Shown: positions 48,201-60,967 of the stretch, piece by piece
Layout: each line of letters begins with the position of its first letter
Numbering within the stretch: the stretch's first letter is position 1
Assembly: GCA_025094145.1 (NCBI GenBank)
Contig: JALLLS010000105.1
Span: 1-64,000 of the forward strand
Direction of reading: 5' to 3'
DNA length: 64,000 bases
Source of the DNA: Spinellus fusiger
Taxonomy: Eukaryota; Mucoromycota; Mucoromycetes; Mucorales; Phycomycetaceae
Position numbers and translations under genes: made by a program
The notes under the pieces: model-generated
What the model was told of the DNA's origin: nothing
Seen by the model: the letters and a program-made list of their open reading frames with translations, nothing else
Database searches by the model: none

Positions 48201-49059
48201 ATCTGTCTCTTATATCTTCATACACAATGTTAATCATTTTATTTATTATTATTTTAAATGACCGAGCTCAATTCGATTAACTTAACAATACCTCAAAAAA
48301 ATTTTATACTTTGAAAAGTCTTTCTGAATTTCAATAAAAAGGTAAAGGACATTTATTCTTATTTCTTTTCTTCTAGAGAGAACTTATTTGACCTTAAGTC
48401 TATCCTAAACTTTTCTTAAAAAATGTCCTAATATTTTCCGAAAATAGTATAAAACAAATTATTTAAAAGTCTTTTCTTGACTAGCCTCACCCAAAGAAGA
48501 AGTTTATTCTAAGTCTATTGTCGTAAAGATATTTTCTATAATTGGAATCATGATTTTTTTTGGGAATGATAACTACAACTACTAAACTGAGATATCTTTG
48601 AATACTAAGGGATGATGATAGTTTAGATTATTCAATAGCATACCCCTGAAGCTAAATATTAGTAAAAAAAAGTATAAAAGACATAGCAATACAAATTAAT
48701 AAACATCAGAGTTTAACTACCTGTTAACTGGCCTGATTTCCTTTGGACTAACAAGCCATTGACGACAAGAGAAGAATTTAAAAATTTCGGAATAATAATC
48801 GTTCCATTCTTAATTTGATGAAGAATGTTGATTTTTAGAACTAATTTGGTGAACAAATAAAAAATTCAATAAAAGTGTGAAGTTAAATTCGCGGATTTCA
48901 GAGAAATAAGTTCATACATTTTATAGCTGTGGAATGGTTTCTATAGTATTTTTAAATGAAGATGGTCATAGAAACATTTATAATTAAAAAAATAGACAAA
49001 ACATGCCAAAGTCACTTTTACAGAAAGAATATAAACAATGTTTGGTTGCTTTTTTATAT
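48201..49059. other. AT-rich spacer between transposon relics
   Basis: No ORF or motif stands out; it may contain unrecognisable transposon sequence. Confidence 0.35.
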
Positions 49060-49637
49060 AGATCTGTCGGCTGTAATCCAAGACACTATTGAAGAGTTAA
49101 TGAGCAAGTTTTCTGATCTATAGATTAAAAAATCACGGTTGTGTGAGTTTATGAAGGAAGCTTGTAATCTCACTATGAGAAAAGTAACTATTTAGCCAAA
49201 GGCAAGAACATGTGAAAAGAAATTCAAAAAGGTTTCGATTGGGTGGTTACTTGGAACCAAACTGACATGGATTCTCTGAATAATTGTATTTTTATTGATG
49301 AAGCTGGTTTTAGCATCAACATAAAGTCAATTGGAGCATGGGCTCCAAAAGAAAAAAAATAGCATTGGTAACCGTTCCTGTAACAAAGACACCTACAAAT
49401 TTAATTATTGGTGTTATATAACTTGTAGTAGTGGGATTTAAGCATTAGTGTACCAAAAGCGCCACCAAAATTAAGAAAGATTTAAGGCAGTAAAAAGAGA
49501 AAGACTCCAGATATCAACTCCAAGCAGGGAGGATATAAGGGCACAACCACTGGCCATTACTTGAGATTCTTAAATGAGACTTTGAATATAATGGAAAGCA
49601 TAATGAAGTAAGAGGATTTTACTTAATTATGGATAGT
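49060..49637 (+). pseudogene. IS630/Tc1-superfamily transposase relic (front half), interrupted by Tc1 copy 3
   Basis: Plus-strand frames show WVVTWNQTDMDSLN then CIFIDEAGFSINI (first catalytic D in DEAGF) and GAWAPKEK, then fragments ending GTTTGHYLRFLNETLNIMES and the start of a MDS (MDNA-like) motif exactly where Tc1 copy 3 begins. Several stops. Similar in type to the relic at 47569-48200 but in opposite orientation. The remainder probably continues at 51003. Confidence 0.7.
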
Positions 49638-49638
49638 A

Positions 49639-51002
49639 CACTCCCAAGTAATAAGTGACTAAACAAAAAATCAATTTTTTTTGAAGAATAAAGGCATATC
49701 TATCAGTCAAAAATGTTCATAATAAAAGCTTTATGGAATAACATAATATTTGGGATTTTTATGTTTTAGATGATTATCTACATTTTTATTATAAATATAT
49801 TGCTCAGTACTTTGTAGTAAAGTCTTTATTCTTCATCGCAGCGGAACACCTTGGTATGCTATCTACTAAATTTTTCAGAAACTCATTTGGAATCTTTTCC
49901 TATTTACTACACAAGCATTGTTCAAGTTGTTTTGTATTGGTTATGCTTGTTCGAAGAAGCTCGATCTTCTTCTCAAGATAGTCTTAGATATGCTCAATTG
50001 AGTTAAGATCTGGACTTTGTCCAGGCCAAAAATCAAGACCTTTAGTCATACATCTATCTTGTTTGTACCATCTACTATATGTTCCTGTGTGGCAAGGAGC
50101 ACCGTCTTCTTAAAAGAGAATGGTCTCATTGAGGCTCTATTGCAATTTATGAAATCAAGAAAGAAAGTATTTGGCAAGTACATTGACATACTTGTCCTGA
50201 TTAACTGATCCATCTAAGAGTACAAGAGGTCCTATACTTCCACGCCAAAAGCAACCCCACACCATGACTGAACCCTTGCCATAATTGTATGTTCTTTGCG
50301 TATGATGCTTCTCATACCTTTCACCTTTTTTCCTGATCACTCTAGTCATCTTATCATTGCCTACAACTGTAAAACGGGACTCATCAGACCAAACGACGTT
50401 ACTCCACCTCTCCACTGACCAATCAGCCTTGTTTTTACACCATTCCAATCATATTTGTTTGTGAGTAAGTGTCATAACAGGTTCTCTTGATGGTGAGCAT
50501 AAAAAACCCCGACTTCATTCATGTATTTTAGAAATGTCCTATGGCAAATATCCACCCCTGCATCATTCATATTTTTCGAATGATATGCAATTGTTTGCAT
50601 AGGGTTTCTGCGAATAGACAAAACGATAGCCAGTTTTGAAGTAGATGACGCCTTTTCAGGTCTTTCTATACGCAGTTTGAGTTGAATTTTGCCTTTGTTT
50701 TTATACAATAGGACACTCTTGCCCACTGTACTCTTTGGGATATCAAAATCGTCAGAAATCTCTTGATAAGTAGCACGTCTTTTCTGCTGTCCTATAATTT
50801 AACCTCAGATAAACATATCATATTCTCTTCTTTTGATATGACCATCTTCATGTTCTTGGCTAACATTTGGCTGGTTTTCATTACTTGAAGTCATTTTTTG
50901 AATAAGTTATAAAAGAAAAGAAAAGAAAAGACCTCTATTTTATTTTTGAAGAATAAAAAATAGAAATTTATCTTTTGTCTAGTCACTTATTACTTGGGAC
51001 TG
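49639..51002 (-). mobile_element. Tc1/mariner element, copy 3 (1,364 bp, TA-flanked)
   Basis: Left end CACTCCCAAGTAATAAGTGA; reverse complement of the right end CAGTCCCAAGTAATAAGTGA; the inverted repeat extends about 30 bp. TA flanks at 49637-49638 and 51003-51004. It belongs to a different lineage from copies 1 and 2. It is inserted within an IS630-like relic at the position of the second catalytic motif. Confidence 0.93.
49804..50894 (-). pseudogene. Tc1-type DDE transposase, inactivated (copy 3)
   Basis: From 50894 on the minus strand: a weak N-terminal region with a stop, KRRATYQEISDDFDIPKSTV (HTH), HSKNMNDAGVDICHRTFLKY, then after a frame break NVVWSDESRFTVV (first D), GKGSVMVWGCFWRGSIGPL, EDGAPCHTGTYSRW (second D), WPGQSPDLNSIEHI (third acid) and a helical end. 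At least three stops or shifts. All three catalytic acids are still recognisable. Confidence 0.88.
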
Positions 51003-51794
51003 TATATCTATAAGATTTTGATAGTAAATAGGCATCTTCATTAGATTCATTAACATGATATTCCAGCATATTTTCTAATGAGCTGTAATTTGAACTAATG
51101 AAATATGATGCTGGTACTCTTATTCTAAAAAAAATTAGACGTATACCCTATCTTAATACACTAGAACCTTACCAAGCATTTAAATTGTATTATTTAAATA
51201 CTTAGGTATATTTTAAGGGGAAAAATTAGTAAAAGTATGTTGATAGAAAAAATCATAAACACTAAAAAAAAGTCTATATCTCAGAGATGTATTGCCCTAA
51301 GTTTTTATGCTTTCTCATGTAGATTGTGGAGTTTGATACTTGCTTTGAGAGAAACATCCAATATTTTATTTTTAAAAGAGACTTGGCGGCCACTATAGTG
51401 TTAGGATAGGGAGTGTTATCCAAACGCTATATTAACATCATCCTTGCTAACATGGGAAGAGCTATCATGCCGTGATTAATACCAAGAATAGTTACAAGAA
51501 TCTGTATTTAACATGTAGGAACGTCTGTTATTATTATGAAGAACATTCAATATCTTGAAGAAAAAAATGAGCTTATTACTATATATCTAAATATCCACAA
51601 TTAAAATATAGTTTACAATAATTGTGTCAAACTATACATCCCCTTGTGTTTATAATGTCTTTCTATATTCATTGTAGACAAAATTAAATTATGTAAATAA
51701 TAGCTTATGTATCTATTACTATTATTATTAAATAATCATTGATTCAAATAACAAGAAAGCTATAATTGTGCACTATTAATTTTTATTGTTATTC
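51003..51794. other. Right flank of Tc1 copy 3 and 3' region of the FHS-like transporter
   Basis: The first ~110 bp may be the remaining tail of the IS630-like relic. The rest is AT-rich with no supported gene. Confidence 0.4.
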
Positions 51795-53223
51795 TCAAAC
51801 TTGATTTCGTCTAAAATAAGAAAACATTGGCCGATCAGAAGGCACAAATGCCCATAGAAATTGCATTGCACAAACCATGATGAGGCATACCAAAGGCATT
51901 GAGGTAATTCCATATTTTCCAGACATTTGTCCTATAATAAATGGAAATAGTGCAGATCCACCAGCACCAAAACTATCTTATTAATTTTATCCATTATAAA
52001 TAACAGTTACCTTGCTATAAATCCAATAGAAGAGGCGTGCATCCATCTTGGAAGCATTTTAGATGCCAGGCCGATGGTTGTAGGAAACATAGGACCCAAC
52101 AAGAATCCAAGAAGAATAAACACTAAGAATTTCATTATTAATACGCCACTGAATTATTTTTACCTATGGAATCAAAGACAACATTTTTTATAGTACAAAG
52201 TAGCACTAAAAGGCACCCAGAAGAGACAGTACAGAGAGTGATAATGTACTTTTCTCCATAACGTCCTGCTGCATACCCGAGTAATATTCTTCCAGTTGCC
52301 AGTCCTAACCAGTAGCATGCAATATAGCGACCTACAGCCACTCTTTCACCACCTCTTCCTTCTGTCAAGAAAGTGAATCCCCAGTCTCCCAGGGTAACCT
52401 CTAGTCCAACATAAACAAGAATGTAAATGGCGCCTGTCATGGTCATTCTGTTTAGTAGCGCTTCTTTTATGGGACCATGAGCAGCTATTTCAGCTGCTGC
52501 ATCTCCTTCCTCTTCTCCATCTAGAGATATATTGCGAAATCCAATAGTGATAAGAATCAGGTTCAAGATAGCGGCACAGGTCAGAAAAATAAAACTTCCT
52601 TTCCAGGATAGATCATTGGCCATTATCCATGCACCAACAAGAGGACTTATCATTGCACCAATTCCGTAGACAGCTAAGATGGATTTGTTAAGACATACAT
52701 TTATGGGAATCAGTATACCATGAAGAATGCTGAGAATAACGGTAGAGTATGGAACATTGGCTGCAAACACGTTCATGCCAGAATCCAACAAGGCTATACC
52801 ACAACCTAGCAAAGTCATGAGCATACATGCCACCCAGAACTCAAATCCTTGCATAAGTAAGATGTAGGCAGCTAATACGATGAAAGATCCAATGTAGAGT
52901 GTAGCTCTTTGACCCAGAAATTTGACCATAAGTCCATTGACAGCTGCACTCAGCATAAATCCGCTTGCATTGAATAAGAAAAGCAGTGATACTGTTTCGT
53001 CTGGTATACCATAGTGATCCTTGAACTGTGGGATTATCATACCAATATTGCCGTCGTTTAGTCCAACTAAGATGCTCATAAAGTTGGCGGCTATCAATGG
53101 ACGAATAAGCTTTTTTAATGCAATCCAGTCACTGTTTGAATTCACTTCATGGGGATGTGTGATGTTTTCTTCATATCTATGATGTTCCTCTAATAATCCT
53201 GTATGTTCAGTACTATTTTGCAT
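51795..53223 (-). CDS. MFS transporter of the FHS/BSC6-like group
   Basis: Exons on the minus strand: 53223-52719, 52673-52164, 52122-52011, 51972-51795, giving 434 aa with about 12 membrane segments. Family-like signatures: GLNDGNIGMIIPQFKDHYGI at helix 1, CGIALLDSGMNVFAANVP, LHAVYGIGAMISPLVG, FTFLTEGRGG, YWLGLATGRILLGY, and FGAGGSALFPFIIGQMSGK. This is the fungal group related to fucose permeases (FHS) and yeast Bsc6; substrate unknown. The ATG at 53223 is chosen because upstream in-frame codons lack an ATG. The first intron (52718-52674, 45 nt) has no in-frame stop; removing it restores the family sequence. The cytosolic N-terminus is about 45 residues. Confidence 0.87.
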
Positions 53224-53589
53224 AATACAGATGACAATGTAGACAGCTGTATTTGGAGAAAGAACAGACAAAAAGAAAACTATTTATTTATTATGTAAGC
53301 ATGTGAGAGCACGCTACGTGGACACTATGTGAAAGCCTAACGTATTATTTCTACGTGAATGGACTCCGGGAGAATATGTGTACCAAGTTAAAGCGTACAT
53401 GTGTATCAGGAAACTCCTAAAAAAGAAAACAGTTTTTCATAACAAGTTGATGTGACTCATAAATAAGTAACAGTCTTTTCAAATTCTAAGTAAATTCTAT
53501 TTTCTCCATTTTTAGCCTTTAGCATACTATCTCTATCAGTTTGTGAACTCCTTTAAAAACCATTAGATCAATAAAAAGGTAGGTTTTTA
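53224..53589. other. Upstream region of the FHS-like transporter
   Basis: Probable promoter and leader; contains no ORF of note. Confidence 0.4.
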
Positions 53590-53965
53590 ACAATGGAAAG
53601 AGATTTATTACAAAGGCAATTAGCACTTACTAGGGCTACACTTCATGAGTATCTCAGTCTGGTAGTTTTGCCCTATACTGGCAATAAAGATGTTGGTGAA
53701 GCCTCAGTGCTCTTCTAATTCTAACACCAAGGGGTCTCCAACTGTCATTTCTTAGTGTAAATTGCTATAGAATTGTAGATGATCTGTTTGAATAAGCCAA
53801 TGACATTTTGAATTGAATTCAAATCCGGTGTTTGGGATGACCAGCTGCCATACTAGCAATGCCATACTTTGTCTTTCAAAGACCTGTCATCTTACTGGCA
53901 CGAAACCTGGCATGTTTCTTATGCAAGGATTATCATCTTTAATATTTTAGTGATATGACCTGTAA
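53590..53965 (-). mobile_element. Old relic of a Tc1-type transposase C-terminus
   Basis: Minus-strand frames give DDNPCIRNMPGF (EDNAxxH-like), PNTGFEFNSKCHWLIQ (SPDLNPIEHLW-like), and IFIASIGQNYQ near the end (LIASMGRR-like), in the correct order and spacing for the last third of a Tc1 transposase. Heavily mutated. Assigned by pattern only. Confidence 0.5.
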
Positions 53966-55835
53966 AAATGAAGACAATAAAACTTCTTCAAACTATACAT
54001 GTATTCTTTGTAACTCAAGCTCACCTCTACAGCCCTTAAATTACTACCATGTTTACCACTAAAAACAGCCTAGTAATATGCTACTAACACCTTCAGACCT
54101 CAGGGTGGATTCTGAATAGTCTAGAAGAATGCTTAACGATGATCTTCTAAGAAACAAAGCCTGATTAACTAATAAGAGTGTCCAGAATATTTATAAAAAT
54201 ATATACTAATATGATTTAAATAAAGACAGTCTTGACTTGGTAAGATGTAGGCCTGATTTCTCTTACAATTTTTGAAATTGATTTCATAAAGACTTCTCCT
54301 GCCTTTTATATTCTTAATAAAATATATTTACAGTTTTTTTTTAGTAGAAGCACCATTTCTATATAATTGTTAGCTGAAAAGACAGAACACAATTAGAAAC
54401 ATTTCATTATTTTCTCTGAGAATCACTTTATAACTCGTACACCTTGGATAATATTTGATTCTGTAGATTCAACAATTTATCTCATCAACAATTCTATTCT
54501 CCGGGAATTTCACTTTATCAAAAAGAAAAGAGCTGACATTGTGGTATCTTTCATTTCTGGTGAATCTGTCCAAGTATTAATGAAAAGAGTATCAAAGTAG
54601 GCTAACCCTTCTATAGTTGTGGTTGCTGCTATCTTTTTTGCCACTGTGCAATCAAGCGAGAGTTAGGGTCTTTAGCTTTACTATGAAAAAGAATAGAAAT
54701 AGCCCTTTAACAAGCTATTAATTAGCTATAAGAATATATAACAGAAAGAGAACCAAACTATTATAAATATGTGTGGTGTCTTACTAATCTTTGTTAAGTA
54801 GTTGATACAACTGACATAAAGTGTAGAACCATGAAAACAACGAAAATCACCCCCAAAAGCCAACTTCCCACAAAGGAATGACTCTAGGGCGTGGGAAACC
54901 GGAGTAGCAAAATAAATGAATGATAAGAAATAAGAAATAAGAAATCAGGGGAAGAAGAGTCAGACTTAAAGAATAGAGCCAAAGTGGAATATCAACATCC
55001 TTCTCCCGGTATACATCCAGAATATGCAACTGGATCTACTGAGAAATAAGTGTAGATACAAGAGCGAAAAAATGGTCCAGTTAGACAGTGATAAGACTCC
55101 TCAATAATTACTTAATTAGTAAATTACAAGATAATTTTCTTAGTGTTATTCCTCACCAAAGATAGAAAATAAATAGATTAACTCCGTTTCTTACTTTTTA
55201 CCTTAATTGCTGGTAAGCCAATCTATTCCTGTTCACCAAAAGTCTTCTTTTGATAGATTGTACATGAAACTACTTGAATATTTTCAGCTTTTATTTCTCT
55301 TAAAAAGGAAGAAATAAATAAATAAAAGAATAAATAAAAGAATCAATGACTTTAGCTCATTAGTCTTCAACACAGCTGCCTCAAGTGAAAGTAGGTGAGA
55401 ACCAGTAAAGCTTTATTGTTTCTTTTGGTGAATAGTGGTGATACACCGATCAAAGCAAAAGAGAAGAGACGCGGTCTTGTCTTACAACCACATAAGCCTA
55501 TTCAGCTTGCTCATATTGTTACGTAACTTTATCACATGGAGAATACCACGAAACCTTAATACACAGAAAACAAGCATACAAATGGAACACATTGGTTTCT
55601 TGTTTTGTTTTGTTATGTTATGACAGCATAGGTTGCCTTTATAGTTTAAGCATTGTTACTTGTATGTCTAGAACCACCTAAAACTCTTTATGCTGTAGTA
55701 TGTGACAAGTTTAAAAGAGTTTATCCCTGCCAAGGTAGCTTTATGGAACATCCTACAACTCTGTCTCGAAGAAAGAAAGAAAAAACACGTTCTAATAGCC
55801 CTTGGAACTGCTGTTTTTTTAACTCTCCAAGAAAT

Positions 55836-55886
55836 CAATAAAAAATAAAAATAAAAATAAAAATAAAAATAAAAATAAAAATAAAA
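55836..55886. repeat. (AAAAAT)n microsatellite
   Basis: About eight copies. Confidence 0.9.
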
Positions 55887-57227
55887 CATATTGCTTCAAT
55901 CACTCTCTGTCTCTTTCTTCGTTCACATAATTACTTTTGTCTTAATGATAGGCCACACACATTTAGCGTCTTTTGATTTGTTTTTATTTTTTGTTTTTAT
56001 TTTTTATTGTTCACTGTTCATTGTTTATGATTATGTTGGTGTTATTGGTTGTGTTGATTAACTATTATGAAGTGTAGGCCTTACAATCTTAGGTCATTTG
56101 TGAGACACTGTCAAAACTCCATGCATCATGTACTCAAGCAAATACACTTGAATATTTCTTCTTGTAAGGAGACGGAGTTCAATGATATCGAGACAATTGA
56201 AGGAGAAAGAGACTGAGTTGGGTCTTGGTGTTTCTTTTTTTTCAATACTATGCATCGGCTTTGTGTAAAAATAAAATATGAATTTGAAAAATAAAAGGTA
56301 AAAAGAGTGTGGAGTTTGAGGGGACAGGCTAAGTTTAGTCGCTGTTCATGTCTATTTTTGAGAGACAGTCAATCAGTGCTGTGGCTATTGTGCTTGTAGA
56401 AATGGATCAAGAACAATGAGATAGAGTGTGGTAGATGAGTTGGGGGTTAACTGAACGTTAAAGATAGATTTGTTGTAGTACATACACTGAAAGAAAACGA
56501 TTAAGGCAAGCAGACTAGCAATAGGATCATGTGAACAACCTGGTAGAACAAAGGAAGAGAAATAGTCAAGGAACTTGATCTTATTAGTATAGATAGGACA
56601 AATGAAAAGAGAAGCTAGTAAGAAGGTTTTCTGTTCATCAGATAGCATTTCACTGCTTGAGTTTTATAGTGTATGGGAGAAGTACACTTGAGTACACTCA
56701 AGAGTCATAAAGTTGCTCAAGATAGCAGCCATTATTTCTTAATCCCTTTATTTGAGTTTCTTTTAATCTCCAGTTTGGTTTAGTATGCCTTGTTTATGTC
56801 CATGTTCTATCTTTCTTCTAATATTTGTGTTAATTGTTTTTACAGATAAACTTACTTACTACTAGCTGTCTTGTATTTCTTTTCTTTAACTTTCCTCCCT
56901 TTGTATTTTATTGTTACGTAAATGTATGTTATTAATTAGATTGTCCAATCGGAATAAAGGTCATTACAAATACAGTTATAATAATGTGCAAAGTATTGAT
57001 CATGGTTAGCACAAATGTCTATGGTAAGAGGGCTACTGACACAATAGGGACACCAGGATGTACGATTTGGTGTGTATGGTGAAGTGCTTGGTAGGACATA
57101 GACTGGTATATAACAGATAAAGAAGACCAAAGACAGCGACCAGAAAGAGTAGAATAAAAGTAGTTGATTGGCTTGTAGTATCAGTATAATCCCTCATACA
57201 AGTCTTGACAGATGTATGAAAATAATA

Positions 57228-57251
57228 GTAGTAATAATAATAATAATAATA
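57228..57251. repeat. (TAA)n microsatellite
   Basis: About eight units. Confidence 0.85.
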
Positions 57252-58616
57252 ACAAAGCTCACTGTATAAAATACAAGGCACTCCAGACAGATAAGACTCA
57301 CCAAGTAGCAAGATACTACTTTGTAAATAAAAGTTAAATCTAAAAGTGGTTCTATGAATGTATCAGTTTTCAGGGCCAATCTTTTTACACTCTAGTGCTT
57401 GTAAGTAGTAGTAATTGCATGAGTATTGCTCCTATTCTTTAGTAAACAATAATAAACATCTACAGAGTTCTCTTTCTACTCAGTCAAGAATGAGTTATCT
57501 TATTCTATTTGTATTGTTTCTTTTTCAGTAAAAAAATGTCTCATGCTATGTAGTCTACATAAATAATGATGTTTATAGGTAGTTTACATGTGACCAGTAG
57601 ATTGCTGGGGAATATAGTATTACACCAAGTAGACCTACCTATAGTTTGCAACATATTCACTGCCAGAACCATGCATTAGAAACATTCGAATCTACACGCT
57701 ACCTATTTCTACCATTGGATTTGATATTTATCTTTTCTTTTTCTTCTTTCTCTTATTAAGAAGCCGCTACTATCATGTTAACAGTACATCGGGGCAACTG
57801 GAAGAGAATATAAGTAGATTATTTACAAAGATTCTCTCAAATTACGAATGTTCATGATCAACTCAATACTTTCTATAGTTCATCTAAACTATGTGTCTGC
57901 TTAAAAGAGGAGGGTTAAAAACTCATGCTAAAACTCATTCTTTTATTCTTTAAAAGTGTATTGCTGTATAAAAACAGACATCATTGTACAGTGATAATCC
58001 TGGATCTGTAATATCAAATGAATGGTTTTTATTTTAGCTATAGAAATGCCTATACTAATGTTCTATAGAGAAAGAAAGAAATGACCACTAAACCCACAAT
58101 ACAGCCGATGAACAAACAGACAGACAACGCACCTTTTTACGGACTTTTATGGTACAGTGAGAGGGGTTCTATTAGTCTTGAATAGGGTCCTTTCATCAAT
58201 CAATGACGGCAGCAACACTATCTGTTTCTGTTGATATACATCTTCCGATTTTGTTATGTTTTGTTTAGGAAAAGAAACACTTTGTTAGAGAGAATGTCTG
58301 CACCCAAAGAAATACAACAGAATTATTACAAACATTATCCTAATCTACTCATGTCTTTATTATTATTATGATATTTGTTTTTGAAACAAAGGTAGATCTG
58401 AGTAGGTCCCATTTTTTAGCTTAATATTCTAGTTTGAAATTGCATCATAATAAAGGCAGGACTACATACCGTTGATACAGCTGTAATGACGTAGTCTCTT
58501 TATCAAATAATATAAGTTTGCATGATAGACTCTTTGCTCTGTGTATCTCCCCTGTCTAGGGGTAACACTTGGAGTGGTCATCAAGGTCGGATATTAGTTA
58601 ATAAGACATATATTCA

Positions 58617-58646
58617 ACAATGTTTTCATTGATAAAAACATTGTTG
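58617..58646. repeat. Perfect inverted repeat (hairpin)
   Basis: AACAATGTTTT and AAAACATTGTT face each other within about 30 bp (with further pairing outward: CAACAATG/CATTGTTG), able to form a stable hairpin. No gene is adjacent. Confidence 0.6.
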
Positions 58647-59322
58647 AATGTCTCTATTTTTTAAATAGAAAAACTGTGATGTATTAATTAATATACATAA
58701 ATTGCTTCACGACAATAAGAAAGAGATGTATTAGATGATATACCCGTGCATTTATATATATATTTTTTTAATAAATAAAAAATAAAAAATAAAAACAGGA
58801 ATAATATGTACTGTCTAAAGCAATATTTAATGTTGAAATGCAAAGAACAAATAGAGCCGATGCAAACAATGCTCAGATGCTATCTGATCTGCAGTGTAAA
58901 ATGCCTTTAGAATAATGGCATCCAAATGTAATTCCTTGTACTATTTGCCCTGTGCTATTTGCCTTTACATTACCATTGATATTGATCATTAGTACTGATC
59001 ATTTTACTGTTCTTCTTATGAATAGCAGTGCCGCCAGTACAAACACAAATCAACCTCTTGATTTACAGTGAAAACAAACAAAAAGAGTTAAAGGTCCATC
59101 AACTTAAAAACCAACGAGTTTGTTATGTTACACCAATGGAGGATAACAGAATAGCTGGAACAGCAGTAAAGACACTTAATTGGTCGTGAGAAAATAGCTG
59201 AAATTGGAGGACCCTCAATAGACGTAGAACCCCGCACATTAGTGATTCAATGTCAGACCTATCAAAAGTATAAGTAACCTTTGAAAATGCATGCTTCTTG
59301 CTCCATCTTCTTTATTATTATT

Positions 59323-60805
59323 ATGGCAAATCTTAGCAGCAAACAAGTAGTTGAGCTTGAAAACATCCACGGTGCACACAAGTAAGTCTACCTCCAGCGA
59401 ATGACAGAGCACTCACACCAACCAAGCTACCATCCCCTTCCTATTGTATTTGCAAAGGCAGAAGGTGTCTGGGTTTGGGATCCTGAAGGCAAAAAATATT
59501 TGGACTTCCTGTCAGCTTATTCTGCTGTCAATCAAGGCCACTGTCACCCAAAGATCATCAAGGCATTGTGCGACCAAGCTCAAAAGTTGACACTGTCCTC
59601 CCGTGCATTTTACAATGATGTGTTTGGTGCATACGCAAAGTACGTCACATCCTACTTTGGCTATGATATGGTCTTGCCCATGAACACGGGTGCAGAGGCT
59701 GTAGAGACTGCTATCAAGTTGGCACGCCGGTGGGGTTATGTTGTAAAGGGGATTCCAGAAAACAAAGCTATTGTATTGAGCTGTGAAGACAACTTCCATG
59801 GACGCACCACTGGTATTATCAGTATGAGCACTGATCCTGACAGCTACAACAACTTTGGTCCTTATTTACCATTGGTGGGCCCGATCTGCCCCAAGACAGG
59901 CACAAAGATTCGCTACAACAACTTTGAAGATCTCAAGACAGTTCTTGAGGCCAATGGTGAGCATGTTGCTGCATTCTTGGTCGAGCCTATTCAGGGTGAA
60001 GCAGGGTAAGGTGGCTAGTGGATGAGAGATTCTTTTGTTCTATTTAAGAGACGAATTGGCTTATTTCGTTTTGATTTAGTATCATGGTACCTGACGAAGG
60101 CTATTTGAAGAAATGTTACGAGCTTTGCAAAAAGCATAATGTGCTTTTCATTGCTGATGAGATTCAGACAGGTCTGGGTCGTACTGGAAAGTTGCTTTGC
60201 ACTGAGCATGACGATGTCCGTGCTGATGTTGTTCTTCTTGGAAAGGCTTTATCAGGAGGTGTTTATCCTGTGTCAGCAGTGTTGGCAGATCGTGATGTTA
60301 TGCTCACCATTAAGCCTGGAGAGCACGGTTCTACCTATGGCGGTAACCCTCTTGGCTGTGCTGTTTCTATTGCTGCTCTTGAAGTTCTTAAGGAAGAGGA
60401 TTTAGTCAACAAATCCCAGATTCTCGGTGAGAAGTTTAGAGCTGCTCTGAGAAAGATCGACAGTCCATTGATCAAGTCAGGTAAGCTCCTTTCCATCCTA
60501 TATAGATGGGTGTGTACAGCATACAAGGTGTTCATACTGTTCCTACCATAGTACGTGGTCGTGGTCTGTTGAATGCTCTTGTGCTCGATAGCAGCAAGAC
60601 ATCACACACTGGATGGGAAGTGTGTCTGCTTCTCAAGGAGCGTGGTATCTTAGCCAAGCCTACTCACGTCAACATCATCCGCTTTGCTCCTCCCCTCTGT
60701 ATTACTGAGGAACAACTGATGGAAGGAGCCGAGATCATCCGTCAAGCACTCCACGACATTGCCAGCATGAAGAAAGAAGATATTCCTAACGCACTAGAAC
60801 ATTAA
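59323..60805 (+). CDS. OAT: Ornithine aminotransferase
   Basis: Exons 59323-59381, 59427-60005, 60080-60480, 60552-60805 give 430 aa, the usual length. The start is the ATG opening [20 protein letters not shown]. Class III aminotransferase signatures: [88 protein letters not shown] with the PLP-binding lysine, and [11 protein letters not shown]. It transfers the delta-amino group of ornithine to 2-oxoglutarate, giving glutamate-5-semialdehyde (pyrroline-5-carboxylate), linking arginine catabolism to proline. No mitochondrial presequence is evident, so it is probably cytosolic, as in yeast Car2. The acceptor at 59426 is chosen because it alone restores the conserved GAHNYHPLP. It converges on MLH1, 162 bp apart. 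Confidence 0.95.
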
Positions 60806-60967
60806 GCCTCTTTTCTTAAGAAAGAGGGCCTCTCCCTCCCTCTACATACTCTTTTCCCTTATCTACCAATCCTATTCTTCTCGTGTCCCTTGTAGGACCT
60901 TCATATTATGTGCATTTATTTATGTTGGCTATCTCCCTTCTGTTGCATAACCTTAGACTCAATTTAA

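Larger units (their letters stand above)
53966..59322. other. Gene-poor AT-rich region
   Basis: About 5.4 kb with short ORFs only (92 codons or fewer), none with recognisable features. Contains AAATAA repeats at 55305-55340, (AAAAAT)n at 55836-55886, TTTTTATT-rich repeats at 55978-56012, (TAA)n near 57228-57251 and an inverted AACAATGTTTT at 58617-58646. The end of the interval should contain the ornithine aminotransferase promoter. Confidence 0.45.
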
